A stretch of DNA of 64,000 nt from Mycolicibacterium madagascariense. GTDB taxonomy: Bacteria > Actinomycetota > Actinomycetes > Mycobacteriales > Mycobacteriaceae. Location of the stretch: assembly GCF_010729665.1 (NCBI RefSeq), contig NZ_AP022610.1, forward strand, positions 3,534,001 to 3,598,000. The letters are read 5' to 3'. Positions within the stretch are counted from its first letter, which is position 1, and every line of letters begins with the position of its first letter. A program made the position numbers and the translations under genes. Positions 29,969 through 36,786 of the stretch are shown here, one piece after another. Under the pieces are notes generated by a model that did no database searches, was not told where the DNA came from, and worked only from the letters and a program-made list of their open reading frames with translations.

Positions 29969-30054
29969 GTCCGAGTGGCGGAATGGCAGACGCGCTAGCT
30001 TGAGGTGCTAGTGCCCTATTAACGGGCGTGGGGGTTCAAGTCCCCCCTCGGACA
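29969..30054 (+). tRNA. tRNA-Leu (anticodon GAG)
   Basis: The 86-base class II tRNA has acceptor stem GTCCGAG/CTCGGAC with discriminator A. The anticodon stem CTAGC/GCTAG holds the loop TTGAGGT, giving anticodon GAG (leucine CUC). A long variable arm (GCCC...GGGC) is present, and the T arm GGGGG-TTCAAGT-CCCCC is intact. CCA is not encoded. Its 3' end is repeated 2.08 kb downstream, so it served as an integration site and remains whole. Confidence 0.97.
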
Positions 30055-30085
30055 CTCTCTTCACGACACGCGGCGGGCGAAGTCC
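30040..30085 (+). repeat. Left attachment-site-like direct repeat (attL)
   Basis: The copy spans the 3' half of the T arm and acceptor stem of tRNA-Leu plus 31 bp beyond. Allowing one more mismatch, similarity to the right copy extends 5 bases further into the T loop. On the minus strand it also contains the last codons of the esterase gene (DFARRVS, stop), which here are a stranded fragment. Confidence 0.8.
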
Positions 30086-30248
30086 TGACCCGCCGACGCG
30101 TGAATACGAGGCAATCGCCACATCGACATCCACCCGAAGTTCGAAGACCCGCAGCCTTCCGCGCCTACGTAGTCCAACCCAACGCCGACTAGACGACGTG
30201 GCACCCGGCAACACGACCGCGACCCTCTCTGGGCGTTACCGCCATGCG

Positions 30249-30278
30249 TTCGGTGTTCGGTAACGACCGAACACCGAA
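30249..30278 (+). promoter_or_regulatory. Perfect 30-bp palindrome, probable operator of the AbiE-like operon
   Basis: The arms TTCGGTGTTCGGT (30249-30261) and ACCGAACACCGAA (30266-30278) match perfectly around the 4-base spacer AACG. Each arm is itself a direct repeat of TTCGGT, so the site offers four half-sites. It ends 19 bp before the GTG of the first gene. AbiEi antitoxins repress their own promoter by binding inverted repeats, which fits. The rest of 30086-30248 shows no gene. Confidence 0.7.
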
Positions 30279-30297
30279 ACCGTGCGATGATCTTCGG

Positions 30298-31356
30298 GTG
30301 ACGAGATCGCCCCACGCCGACCCGAACGCGGTCGAGGAACTCGCCGACGCCGTGGCCACGGTGGGGCTCGACTTCGTGCGCCCGGACGAAGCCGGCGATG
30401 TACCTGCGGACGGGGTCCTCGTCCTGCCCGACGACCGCCAGCTGCTCGTCGAGATCGAGACGTCGTCACTCGTGACCACGAAGGGCCTGCGGGATCAGCT
30501 ACGACTGTGGAGTCACCGACGGCGCGCGAACACCATCGGCGTCGTCGTGGCCGACCGCATCACCGCCGATGCCCGCGAAGAGCTCCGCGCTGCCGGGTGG
30601 AGCTGGCTGGACACTCGCGGTCACCTACGACTCGCCGCCGACGGACTGCTGATAGACGCGAACGTGCCGGCTGCCCTGCACGCGCCACGCCGACGCGAAC
30701 CGTTCGCGGGTCGGGTTGGTATCGAAGTGGCGTCAGCCATGCTGCTCACACCCGAACGGGCGGTCTCCATTCGTCCACTCGCCGCGCAGATCGGCCGCGC
30801 CCCCAGCTCGGTGTCCGCCACGATCGCCGCGTTCCGTGACGCCAACCTGGTCACTCCGGCCGGGCTCCCCAGAACACCAGAGCTCTTCTGGGAGTTGGCG
30901 TCACGGTGGCGGCCCACCGAACTCGCCATCGCCCTCGAGCCGCGAGACGGTGGCCTGCTCACAGCGCTTCGAGTGAACTTCGACGACTTCGACGAGCCGG
31001 GATGGGCGCTCGGTGATTCGCGCGCGGCCGCCGTGTACGGCGCGCCCATCGCGATCAAATCGAACCATCCGCCGGTGCTGTACGTTCCGGACCAGCAGGT
31101 GATGCGCCGCGCTGCCCAACTGCTCGTACCGGCGCGCGAGGACTCCACGCCTACAGCCGTCGTGCGCGTTGCACCCACGCCCCTCGTATGCACGCACCGG
31201 CAAGACCCGAGCAGTTTCCCCGGTAACGGGAACGGTGAGCACTGGCCCATGACCCGCCCCCTCTTCGTGGCTCTCGACCTCGTTCAGGACCCAGGTCGAG
31301 GGCGCGAGATAGTGGATGGCTGGACTCCCCCAGAACCGTGGTCCCGTGTCTGGTAA
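30298..31356 (+). CDS. AbiEi-like antitoxin/transcriptional regulator with PD-(D/E)XK-like N-terminal part
   Basis: The protein has 352 residues. The N-terminal 110 contain PADGVLVLPDDRQLLVEIET and GWSWLDTRGHLRL, reminiscent of a restriction-endonuclease-like fold with Glu52 and Glu54. A winged helix follows at about 141-190 (VSIRPLAAQIGRAPSSVSAT). The C-terminal half resembles the AbiEi effector part. I start at GTG 30298; an ATG at 30244 would place the palindrome inside the coding region. It overlaps the nucleotidyltransferase gene by 41 bp and should repress the operon and neutralise its partner. A stand-alone DNA-binding regulator is the alternative. Confidence 0.6.
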   Translation: MTRSPHADPNAVEELADAVATVGLDFVRPDEAGDVPADGVLVLPDDRQLLVEIETSSLVTTKGLRDQLRLWSHRRRANTIGVVVADRITADAREELRAAGWSWLDTRGHLRLAADGLLIDANVPAALHAPRRREPFAGRVGIEVASAMLLTPERAVSIRPLAAQIGRAPSSVSATIAAFRDANLVTPAGLPRTPELFWELASRWRPTELAIALEPRDGGLLTALRVNFDDFDEPGWALGDSRAAAVYGAPIAIKSNHPPVLYVPDQQVMRRAAQLLVPAREDSTPTAVVRVAPTPLVCTHRQDPSSFPGNGNGEHWPMTRPLFVALDLVQDPGRGREIVDGWTPPEPWSRVW

Positions 31357-32104
31357 TCAGCAGCAGACCCCGCGGGTGGAACTGCTGGGCGCCCAGATGA
31401 CCGCACTGGCAGACGCAATCCGCACCACCCAGATGCTGACCGGTCAACCCGTGACGGTGATCGGAGGCCTGGCGGTCATATGCCGACTCAGCAGCCCGCA
31501 TCGAGCTACCAGCGACCTCGACATCGTCAACCGCCGCAGCGACGACCAAGTGCCTCAGCTCGAAATGCTGATCGCGAAGAGCGAGCCGGTCGAAGGACGC
31601 AATGCCGCGTTGGTCACGACCAAGGCTGGAAAGGTGATCGTCGACGTCCTGGAAGTGGCCGACGCCGATTTGCATCCGCTGCCCGACGATCCCACCGGCC
31701 GACTCTTCGTCCTGTCTCACGCCTGGGCTGCGGCCACCGCGACTCCCGTCATCATCGGCGTACGCGGACAGCCAGACATCGCGGTCGCCGTTTCCGAGCC
31801 CGGCCCGCTGATCGCCATGAAACTCCAAGCGACCTTCGATCGCGGCAAGGCCAAGGAGGGCACGGACCTGCTCGACGTCGTCCGTCTCACCCTGGATCGA
31901 CAGTCGGGACCCGCAGTGCGAGAACAGCTTTCACGGGCCGAGTCCCAACTCGCGCAAGATGTCGCACGACACGTGGAGTTCTGCCTCGACGCACGCGCCG
32001 ACCGATCACTATCGCTGATCAACGCCATCCCGGAAGGCGCCGACGTACGTCTCGATGACATCCACCTCGTCGCCGAACTACTCAGCGGGGCGCTCGACCA
32101 CTGA
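31316..32104 (+). CDS. AbiEii-like nucleotidyltransferase, probable toxin
   Basis: This 262-residue protein has the minimal nucleotidyltransferase signature: GG at 50-51 (TVIGGLAV), followed by Asp67 and Asp69 in ATSDLDIV. Downstream is the helical MKLQATFDRGKAKEGTDLLDV segment seen in AbiEii/DUF1814 proteins. Such enzymes are toxins of type IV pairs, which act by nucleotide transfer (to tRNA acceptor ends in the mycobacterial MenT relatives). ATG 31316 overlaps the antitoxin gene by 41 bp; a GTG at 31346 is also possible. The stop lies 20 bp before the right repeat, so the gene fills the island to its edge. Confidence 0.7.
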   Translation: MAGLPQNRGPVSGNQQQTPRVELLGAQMTALADAIRTTQMLTGQPVTVIGGLAVICRLSSPHRATSDLDIVNRRSDDQVPQLEMLIAKSEPVEGRNAALVTTKAGKVIVDVLEVADADLHPLPDDPTGRLFVLSHAWAAATATPVIIGVRGQPDIAVAVSEPGPLIAMKLQATFDRGKAKEGTDLLDVVRLTLDRQSGPAVREQLSRAESQLAQDVARHVEFCLDARADRSLSLINAIPEGADVRLDDIHLVAELLSGALDH

Positions 32105-32123
32105 CCGCGCACCCCGCTTTCAC

Positions 32124-32169
32124 GTCCCCCCTCGGACACGCTCTTCACGACACGCGGCGGGCGAAGTCC
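32124..32169 (+). repeat. Right attachment-site-like direct repeat (attR)
   Basis: This copy matches 30040-30085 at 45 of 46 positions; base 32140 is G against T at 30056. Its left part is a loose tRNA 3' end (CTCGGACA) with no tRNA body, and its right part is the functional 3' end of the esterase gene. Sequence similarity stops sharply at 32169. Confidence 0.8.
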
Positions 32170-33227
32170 GCCACGTCGCGCAGGGCCCGCGCGAACAGTT
32201 CGGGCACGGCCGCCCCCATCAGCATCTCGCCCGCGTGACCCATGCCGTTGAACGTGTGACCGGTCGCATCCACCCCGGCCCGCTGCAGCGCCCGCAGATA
32301 CGCCAGACCCTCGTCCCGCAGCGGGTCGATCTCGTCGGTCGTGACGACGTGGGGCGGCAGGCCCCGCAGATCCTCCTCCGACGCAAAGTACGGCCAGGCC
32401 AGCGGGTCGGCGGCGTGCTGGCCGCTGGGGTCGTAGAGCGTCGCCATCAGCGTCATGATCGACGGGCTGAGGACGTAGCCCTCGTTCTCGACCAGGGAGG
32501 GCAGCGCGGGATCGGGCTCGTCGTAGCGCCCGAAGATGAAGGGCACCTGGGCGTAGACGCCGTCGAGGTGGTCGATGCGGCCCTCGCGCTTGGCCTTCAG
32601 CGCTGTCGCCAGCGACAGGTTGCCGCCGCCGGACTCCCCCGTGACGACGATGGACGTCACGCCGAGCCCCTCGCGCTGGCCGTGCATCCAGTCCAGCGCG
32701 GCGGCGCAGTCGTCGAGTCCGGCGGGGAACGGGTGGGGGCCGAGCGCGCCGCCGGAGTTGCGGAACTCCACGCCGACCACCAGCGCGCCCTGGGCGGCGA
32801 GGTGGCCGCGCCACAGCGCCGCGGACTCGTCGACGGCCTTCAGGATGGCCATGCCGCCGCCGTGCAGGTGCAGCAGCCCCGGCAACGGACCGGCCACGCC
32901 GATGGGGCGGTGGACGTACAGCTCGATGTCGTTGCCGTCGACCCCGGTGATGCTCAGCGTCCGCATCTCGACGCCGGACGCACGCGGCACGTCGGCCAGC
33001 AGCGTGGCGAACGACTGGTCGAAGGCGTGCTCGGCCGCCAGCGCCACGGCCAGCAGCTCGTCGAGCGGCGAGCGTCTGCTGACGGGCAGCTCGGCGGCCC
33101 GCCCGGCCAGGCCGAGGGGGGCGAGCGCCGCCACCATCCTCGGGTCCGCCCGCGGGTCGGTGCGCAGCTCCATGGCCGGGTCTCCGAGGCGACCGGGCAG
33201 CGTGACGTCGAACGTGGGTGCGGCCAT
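32145..33227 (-). CDS. Alpha/beta hydrolase (hormone-sensitive-lipase type esterase)
   Basis: The gene encodes 360 residues with the oxyanion motif LLHLHGGGMAIL, the nucleophile elbow VTGESGGGN, and a late Asp/His pair in DEIDPLRDEG and MGHAGE. This is the HSL/acetyl-hydrolase family acting on short acyl esters. ATG 33227 is the first start of the conserved region. The last eight codons lie inside the right island repeat and are repeated at 30060-30083, yet the gene reads through to its own stop, so the island did not break it. Confidence 0.88.
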   Translation of the reverse strand: MAAPTFDVTLPGRLGDPAMELRTDPRADPRMVAALAPLGLAGRAAELPVSRRSPLDELLAVALAAEHAFDQSFATLLADVPRASGVEMRTLSITGVDGNDIELYVHRPIGVAGPLPGLLHLHGGGMAILKAVDESAALWRGHLAAQGALVVGVEFRNSGGALGPHPFPAGLDDCAAALDWMHGQREGLGVTSIVVTGESGGGNLSLATALKAKREGRIDHLDGVYAQVPFIFGRYDEPDPALPSLVENEGYVLSPSIMTLMATLYDPSGQHAADPLAWPYFASEEDLRGLPPHVVTTDEIDPLRDEGLAYLRALQRAGVDATGHTFNGMGHAGEMLMGAAVPELFARALRDVADFARRVS

Positions 33228-33494
33228 GTCGCGAACCTACTCCAGCACTCCGACGACCCGGGCCGTCGGCGCACCGCTGGCCGCCGCCATCCCCCATCCA
33301 CGGCGGGTCATCTCACCGAAGCCATGGGGCACAACGGGATTCGGCTCGGGGACGGCGACGGTGGCGGCGCGCCGGGTGGGCGGCCGTCGAGAAGGGCGCC
33401 CGGCTTCGACGCAGTTGCACACCCGTCCGCGACCCGTCGGGCGCGGTAGCTTCTCCGGGCCCGAGCGGCACACGACACGATCAAGGAGCTCGAC

Positions 33495-34193
33495 ATGGGT
33501 AGGACCAGGCAGGCCGGGCACGCGACCCTCCGGTCCGTCGAGACGGGCCCGCACAGTGCCACCCGCGGCAGGCCGGCCACGTCCGGCGACGTCGCGACCA
33601 CCGCCGCCGACCGTCGCGTCTTCGTCCGTCGGTGGCTCCGGCGGCCGGCCCGAGTGGGCGCCATTGCGCCGAGCTCACCCGCGCTGGCACGGGCGATCTG
33701 CTCGTCGCTGCCCGAGAACGGCCATCCCACCGTGGTGGAACTCGGCCCGGGCACCGGGGTCTTCACCGGGGAGATCCAGCGCCGACTCGGCGGGCGGGGT
33801 CGCCACCTTGCCATCGAGGTCGACGCGACGTTCGCCGCCCTGCTGCGAGGCCGCTTCGACGGCGCGGAGATCGTCGAGGACGACGCCAGCCGGCTGCCGG
33901 ACATCCTGGCCACCCGCGGGGTCGGCCGGGTCGACCACGTCGTCTGCGGCCTGCCGTGGGCGATCCTTCCCGACGCCTCGCAGACCCGCCTGCTCGAGGC
34001 CACCGCGGCGGCGCTGAACCCTCGCGGGTCCTTCGCCACCTTCGCCTACCTGCACGCCACGCCCATGACGGCGGCCCGCCGGTTCCGTCGGCTGCTGGAG
34101 GCCTCGTTCGAGGAGGTCATCGCGGGGCGGACGGTGTGGGGCAACTGCCCACCGGCGTTGGTGCTGCACGCATTTCGCCCCAGGCGCGGTTGA
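33495..34193 (+). CDS. SAM-dependent methyltransferase (phospholipid/rRNA-methyltransferase-like)
   Basis: This 232-residue class I methyltransferase has the segment RVGAIAPSSPALARAI, characteristic of PmtA-type phospholipid N-methyltransferases and related KsgA-like proteins. SAM motif I is VVELGPGTGVFTGEI, motif II IEVDATFAALL, and the motif IV region VCGLPWAILP. An N-terminal 45-residue disordered arm is basic. ATG 33495 has AAGGAG eight bases upstream. The 267-bp gap before it holds no other gene I can support. The substrate is uncertain; lipid headgroup methylation is a reasonable guess. Confidence 0.75.
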   Translation: MGRTRQAGHATLRSVETGPHSATRGRPATSGDVATTAADRRVFVRRWLRRPARVGAIAPSSPALARAICSSLPENGHPTVVELGPGTGVFTGEIQRRLGGRGRHLAIEVDATFAALLRGRFDGAEIVEDDASRLPDILATRGVGRVDHVVCGLPWAILPDASQTRLLEATAAALNPRGSFATFAYLHATPMTAARRFRRLLEASFEEVIAGRTVWGNCPPALVLHAFRPRRG

Positions 34194-34372
34194 CCGCCCG
34201 ACGCCGCACCGGCGCGAATCGCGCGACGACACTCCGTCGGGACCCGGGCCCAGCCGCTTCACAGCGCGTTGGCCGGGTTTCGACAGATCGGACGTCCATT
34301 GTGATCTCGGGCCTGCCCGCACGGGGCCCGTCGCCTGCCCGCCTCGCCGGTCACGTCGGAAGTGGTTGCACG

Positions 34373-35101
34373 ATGGCGCCTTTGACTCGCCGGATGTTCC
34401 TGGGTACCTGTGCGCTCGGCGCCTTCGCGGCGAGGGCCTCGGTGGCCGCGGCGGGAGCACGTCCCGCACCCGCGCCGCAGGCCCGCCCTCCGGCGCCGAA
34501 CATACTGACCCGCCTGCCCGGTGACGGCAATCAGCTGGCCCTGACGGTCGACGACGGCTGCAGCACCGCCGACGTCACGGCGCTTGGCCGATTCTGCGCC
34601 GACACCGGCACGCGCATGACGTTCTTCGTCAACGGAATCAACCCGTCGTGGACGGTGAACGCGGGACTGCTCCGACCCATGGTCGCCTCGGGTCAGATCC
34701 AAATGGGCAACCACACGTGGTCCCATCCCCACATCACGACGCTCACGCCGGCCGCGCTCGACCGCGAGATCAGCCGCAACGCCGACTTCCTGCGCGACAC
34801 CTACGGCGTCGACGGAACCCCCTACTTCCGGCCGCCCTACGGTAGTCACGACGCGGCGACCGACCGCATCGCCGCCGCACACGGCTACACCACCATCGCG
34901 ATGTGGAGTGCCGAGGTCGGGGATTCCCGACCCATCGACGAGGCAGGTTTGATCGCCAACGCGCATGGTGCGTTCGCACCCCAGCAGATCGTGCTCGCGC
35001 ACGCCAACCTCGCCCCGATCAGTCACGTCCTGCCGCAGTGGGCGGGCATCATCGCCGCGAAGGGACTGACGACCGTCACCCTCGACGACGTGTTCGCATG
35101 A
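34373..35101 (+). CDS. Secreted polysaccharide deacetylase (NodB domain)
   Basis: The gene encodes 242 residues with a twin-arginine-like signal (LTRRMFLGTCALGAFAARA) and a low-complexity Ala/Pro spacer, then a NodB fold. The fold shows catalytic and metal aspartates 60-61 (TVDDGCST), metal histidines 114 and 118 (NHTWSHPH) and the substrate loop YFRPPYGSHD. It probably removes acetyl groups from peptidoglycan or another cell-surface glycan outside the membrane. ATG 34373 is chosen because the signal peptide begins there; the frame is open far upstream only in the shadow of the previous gene. Confidence 0.88.
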   Translation: MAPLTRRMFLGTCALGAFAARASVAAAGARPAPAPQARPPAPNILTRLPGDGNQLALTVDDGCSTADVTALGRFCADTGTRMTFFVNGINPSWTVNAGLLRPMVASGQIQMGNHTWSHPHITTLTPAALDREISRNADFLRDTYGVDGTPYFRPPYGSHDAATDRIAAAHGYTTIAMWSAEVGDSRPIDEAGLIANAHGAFAPQQIVLAHANLAPISHVLPQWAGIIAAKGLTTVTLDDVFA

Positions 35102-35126
35102 CGACGAATCGCGTTGGCGCGGTTGA

Positions 35127-35990
35127 TCATTCGATCGACGGCAAGGCCACCTCGCCGCGGACGCCGACGACGGTGTCACCCGCCACCCACACCTGATCGT
35201 CCTCCAGGTTCACGTACACGCGACCGCGACGTCCCAGCCGCGTGCCCTGCGCCGCGACGTAGGAGGTCGGCAGGTGGCCGGCGGCGATGAGCCACTGGCC
35301 CAGGGCGGCGTTGAGACTGCCGGTGACCGGGTCCTCCGATGCCGCCTCGGTGCTGGTGAACGCCCTCACCTCGACGTCGGCGTCGCTGGTCCCGGGTCGG
35401 TGCGGACCGACCACGCCGATGGTGGGAAACCGGCCCGCCCGCGGCAGCACCGGATCGAGGGCGAGCACGTGATCCGCGGACGCCAGCAACAGCGCGACCC
35501 ACCCGGGTCCGTTGTCCGCCCACTGGGCGTCGACGACGTCGGACGGCGCGACACCCACGGCGGCGGCGACCTCGGCGACGTCGTCGGGGGCCACCGGTCC
35601 ACCCCGCAGCAGTGGCGGCGCGGCGAAGGCCCAGCGGCCCGCGACGTTGCGCAACCGCACCAGTCCCACACCGCACTCCTGGACCAGGACGCCGTCCGAG
35701 CGCGCGACGCCCCCGGCCGCCAGCCACGCTCGCGCCGAACCGAGCGTCGGGTGCCCGGCGAAGGGCAGCTCGCGAGCGGTCGTGAAGATACGGAGCCGGT
35801 AGTCGGCCTCGGGGTCGGTCGGCGTCAGGAGGAACGTGGTCTCGCTGAGGTTGGTCCAGCGCGCGAACGCCGCCATCTGCTCTTCGGGCAGATCGTCGCA
35901 GTCATGGACGACGGCAACGGGATTGCCGTAGGTGAATCTGGAGGTGAAGACGTCGACCTGGGAGAATTGGTGCACGGGCCACCCTGGCAC
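35127..35990 (-). CDS. PhzF family isomerase-like protein
   Basis: The protein has 287 residues with the two-domain diaminopimelate-epimerase fold of PhzF. The conserved start is FTYGNPVAVV, the catalytic-type Glu50 lies in LSETTFLL, and the strand LPFAGHPTLGSA follows. A second half (EDPVTGSLNAALGQWL) completes the pseudo-symmetry. PhzF proteins isomerise aromatic or amino-acid-derived substrates; no phenazine genes are near, so the substrate is unknown. It starts at GTG 35990 and converges with the deacetylase gene. Confidence 0.88.
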   Translation of the reverse strand: MPGWPVHQFSQVDVFTSRFTYGNPVAVVHDCDDLPEEQMAAFARWTNLSETTFLLTPTDPEADYRLRIFTTARELPFAGHPTLGSARAWLAAGGVARSDGVLVQECGVGLVRLRNVAGRWAFAAPPLLRGGPVAPDDVAEVAAAVGVAPSDVVDAQWADNGPGWVALLLASADHVLALDPVLPRAGRFPTIGVVGPHRPGTSDADVEVRAFTSTEAASEDPVTGSLNAALGQWLIAAGHLPTSYVAAQGTRLGRRGRVYVNLEDDQVWVAGDTVVGVRGEVALPSIE

Positions 35991-36027
35991 GGGTCACGCC
36001 GACGAGACAACCGCTTTACGACGCGAC

Positions 36028-36061
36028 GGACCCCGCGGACACAATGCGGTCCGCGGGGTCC
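36028..36061 (-). terminator. Strong hairpin terminator after the small secreted protein gene
   Basis: Perfect 13-bp arms (GGACCCCGCGGAC at 36028-36040 and its complement at 36049-36061) surround an 8-base loop. The hairpin begins 12 bp after the stop of the minus-strand gene at 36074 and lies before the phzF-like start. There is no T-run; hairpin-only terminators are common in mycobacteria. Confidence 0.7.
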
Positions 36062-36073
36062 TCGCTTCGTCGA

Positions 36074-36334
36074 CTAGCTGCGCGGGTCGGTGCCGTTGTA
36101 GGCGGGTCCACCCGGGCCGATGCCGTTGGCGCCGCTGGTGTTCGGGACGCAGGTGCCACCCGAGTTCCCGGTGGTCGTTCCGCCCGCCGAGGTGCTGGTG
36201 CCCACGGTGTTGCAGCCGCCGCTCACCCCCGGGTCCGCTGCGGCCGGGGCCGCGAATCCGATGAGTGCTGCTGCGCTAACTCCCATGACGGCGAGTGCCG
36301 CACGGCCGGTCCATGAAGATGATGTTTGGTTCAT
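36074..36334 (-). CDS. Small secreted Gly/Thr/Ser-rich protein
   Basis: The 86-residue product has a clear signal peptide (WTGRAALAVMGVSAAALIGF, then APAAADPG, probably cut after ADA-like AAA). The mature part of about 54 residues is rich in Gly, Thr, Ser and Asn, with two cysteines (GGCNTVGTS, GGTCVPNTSG) that could form one disulfide. I do not recognise a family with an established function, though similar small proteins occur in mycobacteria. The start is ATG 36334. A strong hairpin follows it, so it is a single-gene transcript. The 222-bp gap upstream shows nothing further. Confidence 0.65.
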   Translation of the reverse strand: MNQTSSSWTGRAALAVMGVSAAALIGFAAPAAADPGVSGGCNTVGTSTSAGGTTTGNSGGTCVPNTSGANGIGPGGPAYNGTDPRS

Positions 36335-36556
36335 GTGTCCGGCATACCTGCGTAACACGGGCGCCAAACCGGCGTCGTCGACATCAAGATCGCAGTGGTC
36401 AAGGGCCGCAACGAGTTCGGTGCAGCTCAGGGCCGGTTTCGAGAACCATTGCCCGACCGTCGATGTCGGACACCCCACATTTCGCCCACGTGGGGGAATA
36501 TTCGATCATGAACGCCCGCAACGACATTGCGATGACCGGTTGAGCTGCGACGATGC

Positions 36557-36694
36557 TCAGCTCTGCGGCGCCGATGACGGCTTGTCGGGGGGCGAGGCGG
36601 CACTGCCCCCGTCTTCGGGCTGCAATTCGGCTGAGCCGTCGTCTTCTTCGGCCGCCAGGTGCTCTTCGGTGCGGGGTTCCTGCGGATTGGTCAT
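36557..36694 (-). CDS. Small acidic hypothetical protein, 45 residues
   Basis: A short frame starts at ATG 36694 with a GAAGAGAA ribosome site and ends at TGA 36557. It begins MTNPQEPRTEEHLAAEEDDG. The product is acidic, Pro/Ser/Glu-rich and probably disordered. Codon use fits the high-G+C third-position pattern of the neighbours. I know of similar short acidic frames in mycobacteria but no function. It lies between nasN and the small secreted protein gene on the same strand. Confidence 0.5.
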   Translation of the reverse strand: MTNPQEPRTEEHLAAEEDDGSAELQPEDGGSAASPPDKPSSAPQS

Positions 36695-36786
36695 GGAATC
36701 GTTCTCTTCTGTGCGTGTCGACCGAACCGGTGCGGCGCTCGACGGGGAAGGGAACGTACCCCGCGCTGGGCTGCGTCAACCCAGGA

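Larger units (their letters stand above)
30040..32169. mobile_element. Minimal tRNA-Leu integrated island carrying an AbiE-like gene pair
   Basis: A 46-bp segment comprising the tRNA 3' end and adjoining DNA occurs at 30040-30085 and again, with a single mismatch, at 32124-32169. It encloses 2038 bp of unique DNA. Inside are a perfect-palindrome operator and two overlapping genes resembling AbiEi/AbiEii. No integrase, transposase or phage gene is present, so the element must have been moved by an enzyme supplied in trans, or has lost it. Both the tRNA on the left and the esterase gene on the right remain intact because the repeat restores each end. Confidence 0.75.

Noticed and set aside
30040..32169. 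Prophage or large genomic island at the tRNA
   Set aside because: The repeats enclose only about 2 kb with two genes; no integrase, structural or replication gene is present.
33632..34372. Long upstream extension of the polysaccharide deacetylase frame
   Set aside because: The extension overlaps the methyltransferase gene in another frame and lacks domain similarity; the signal peptide at 34373 marks the real start.
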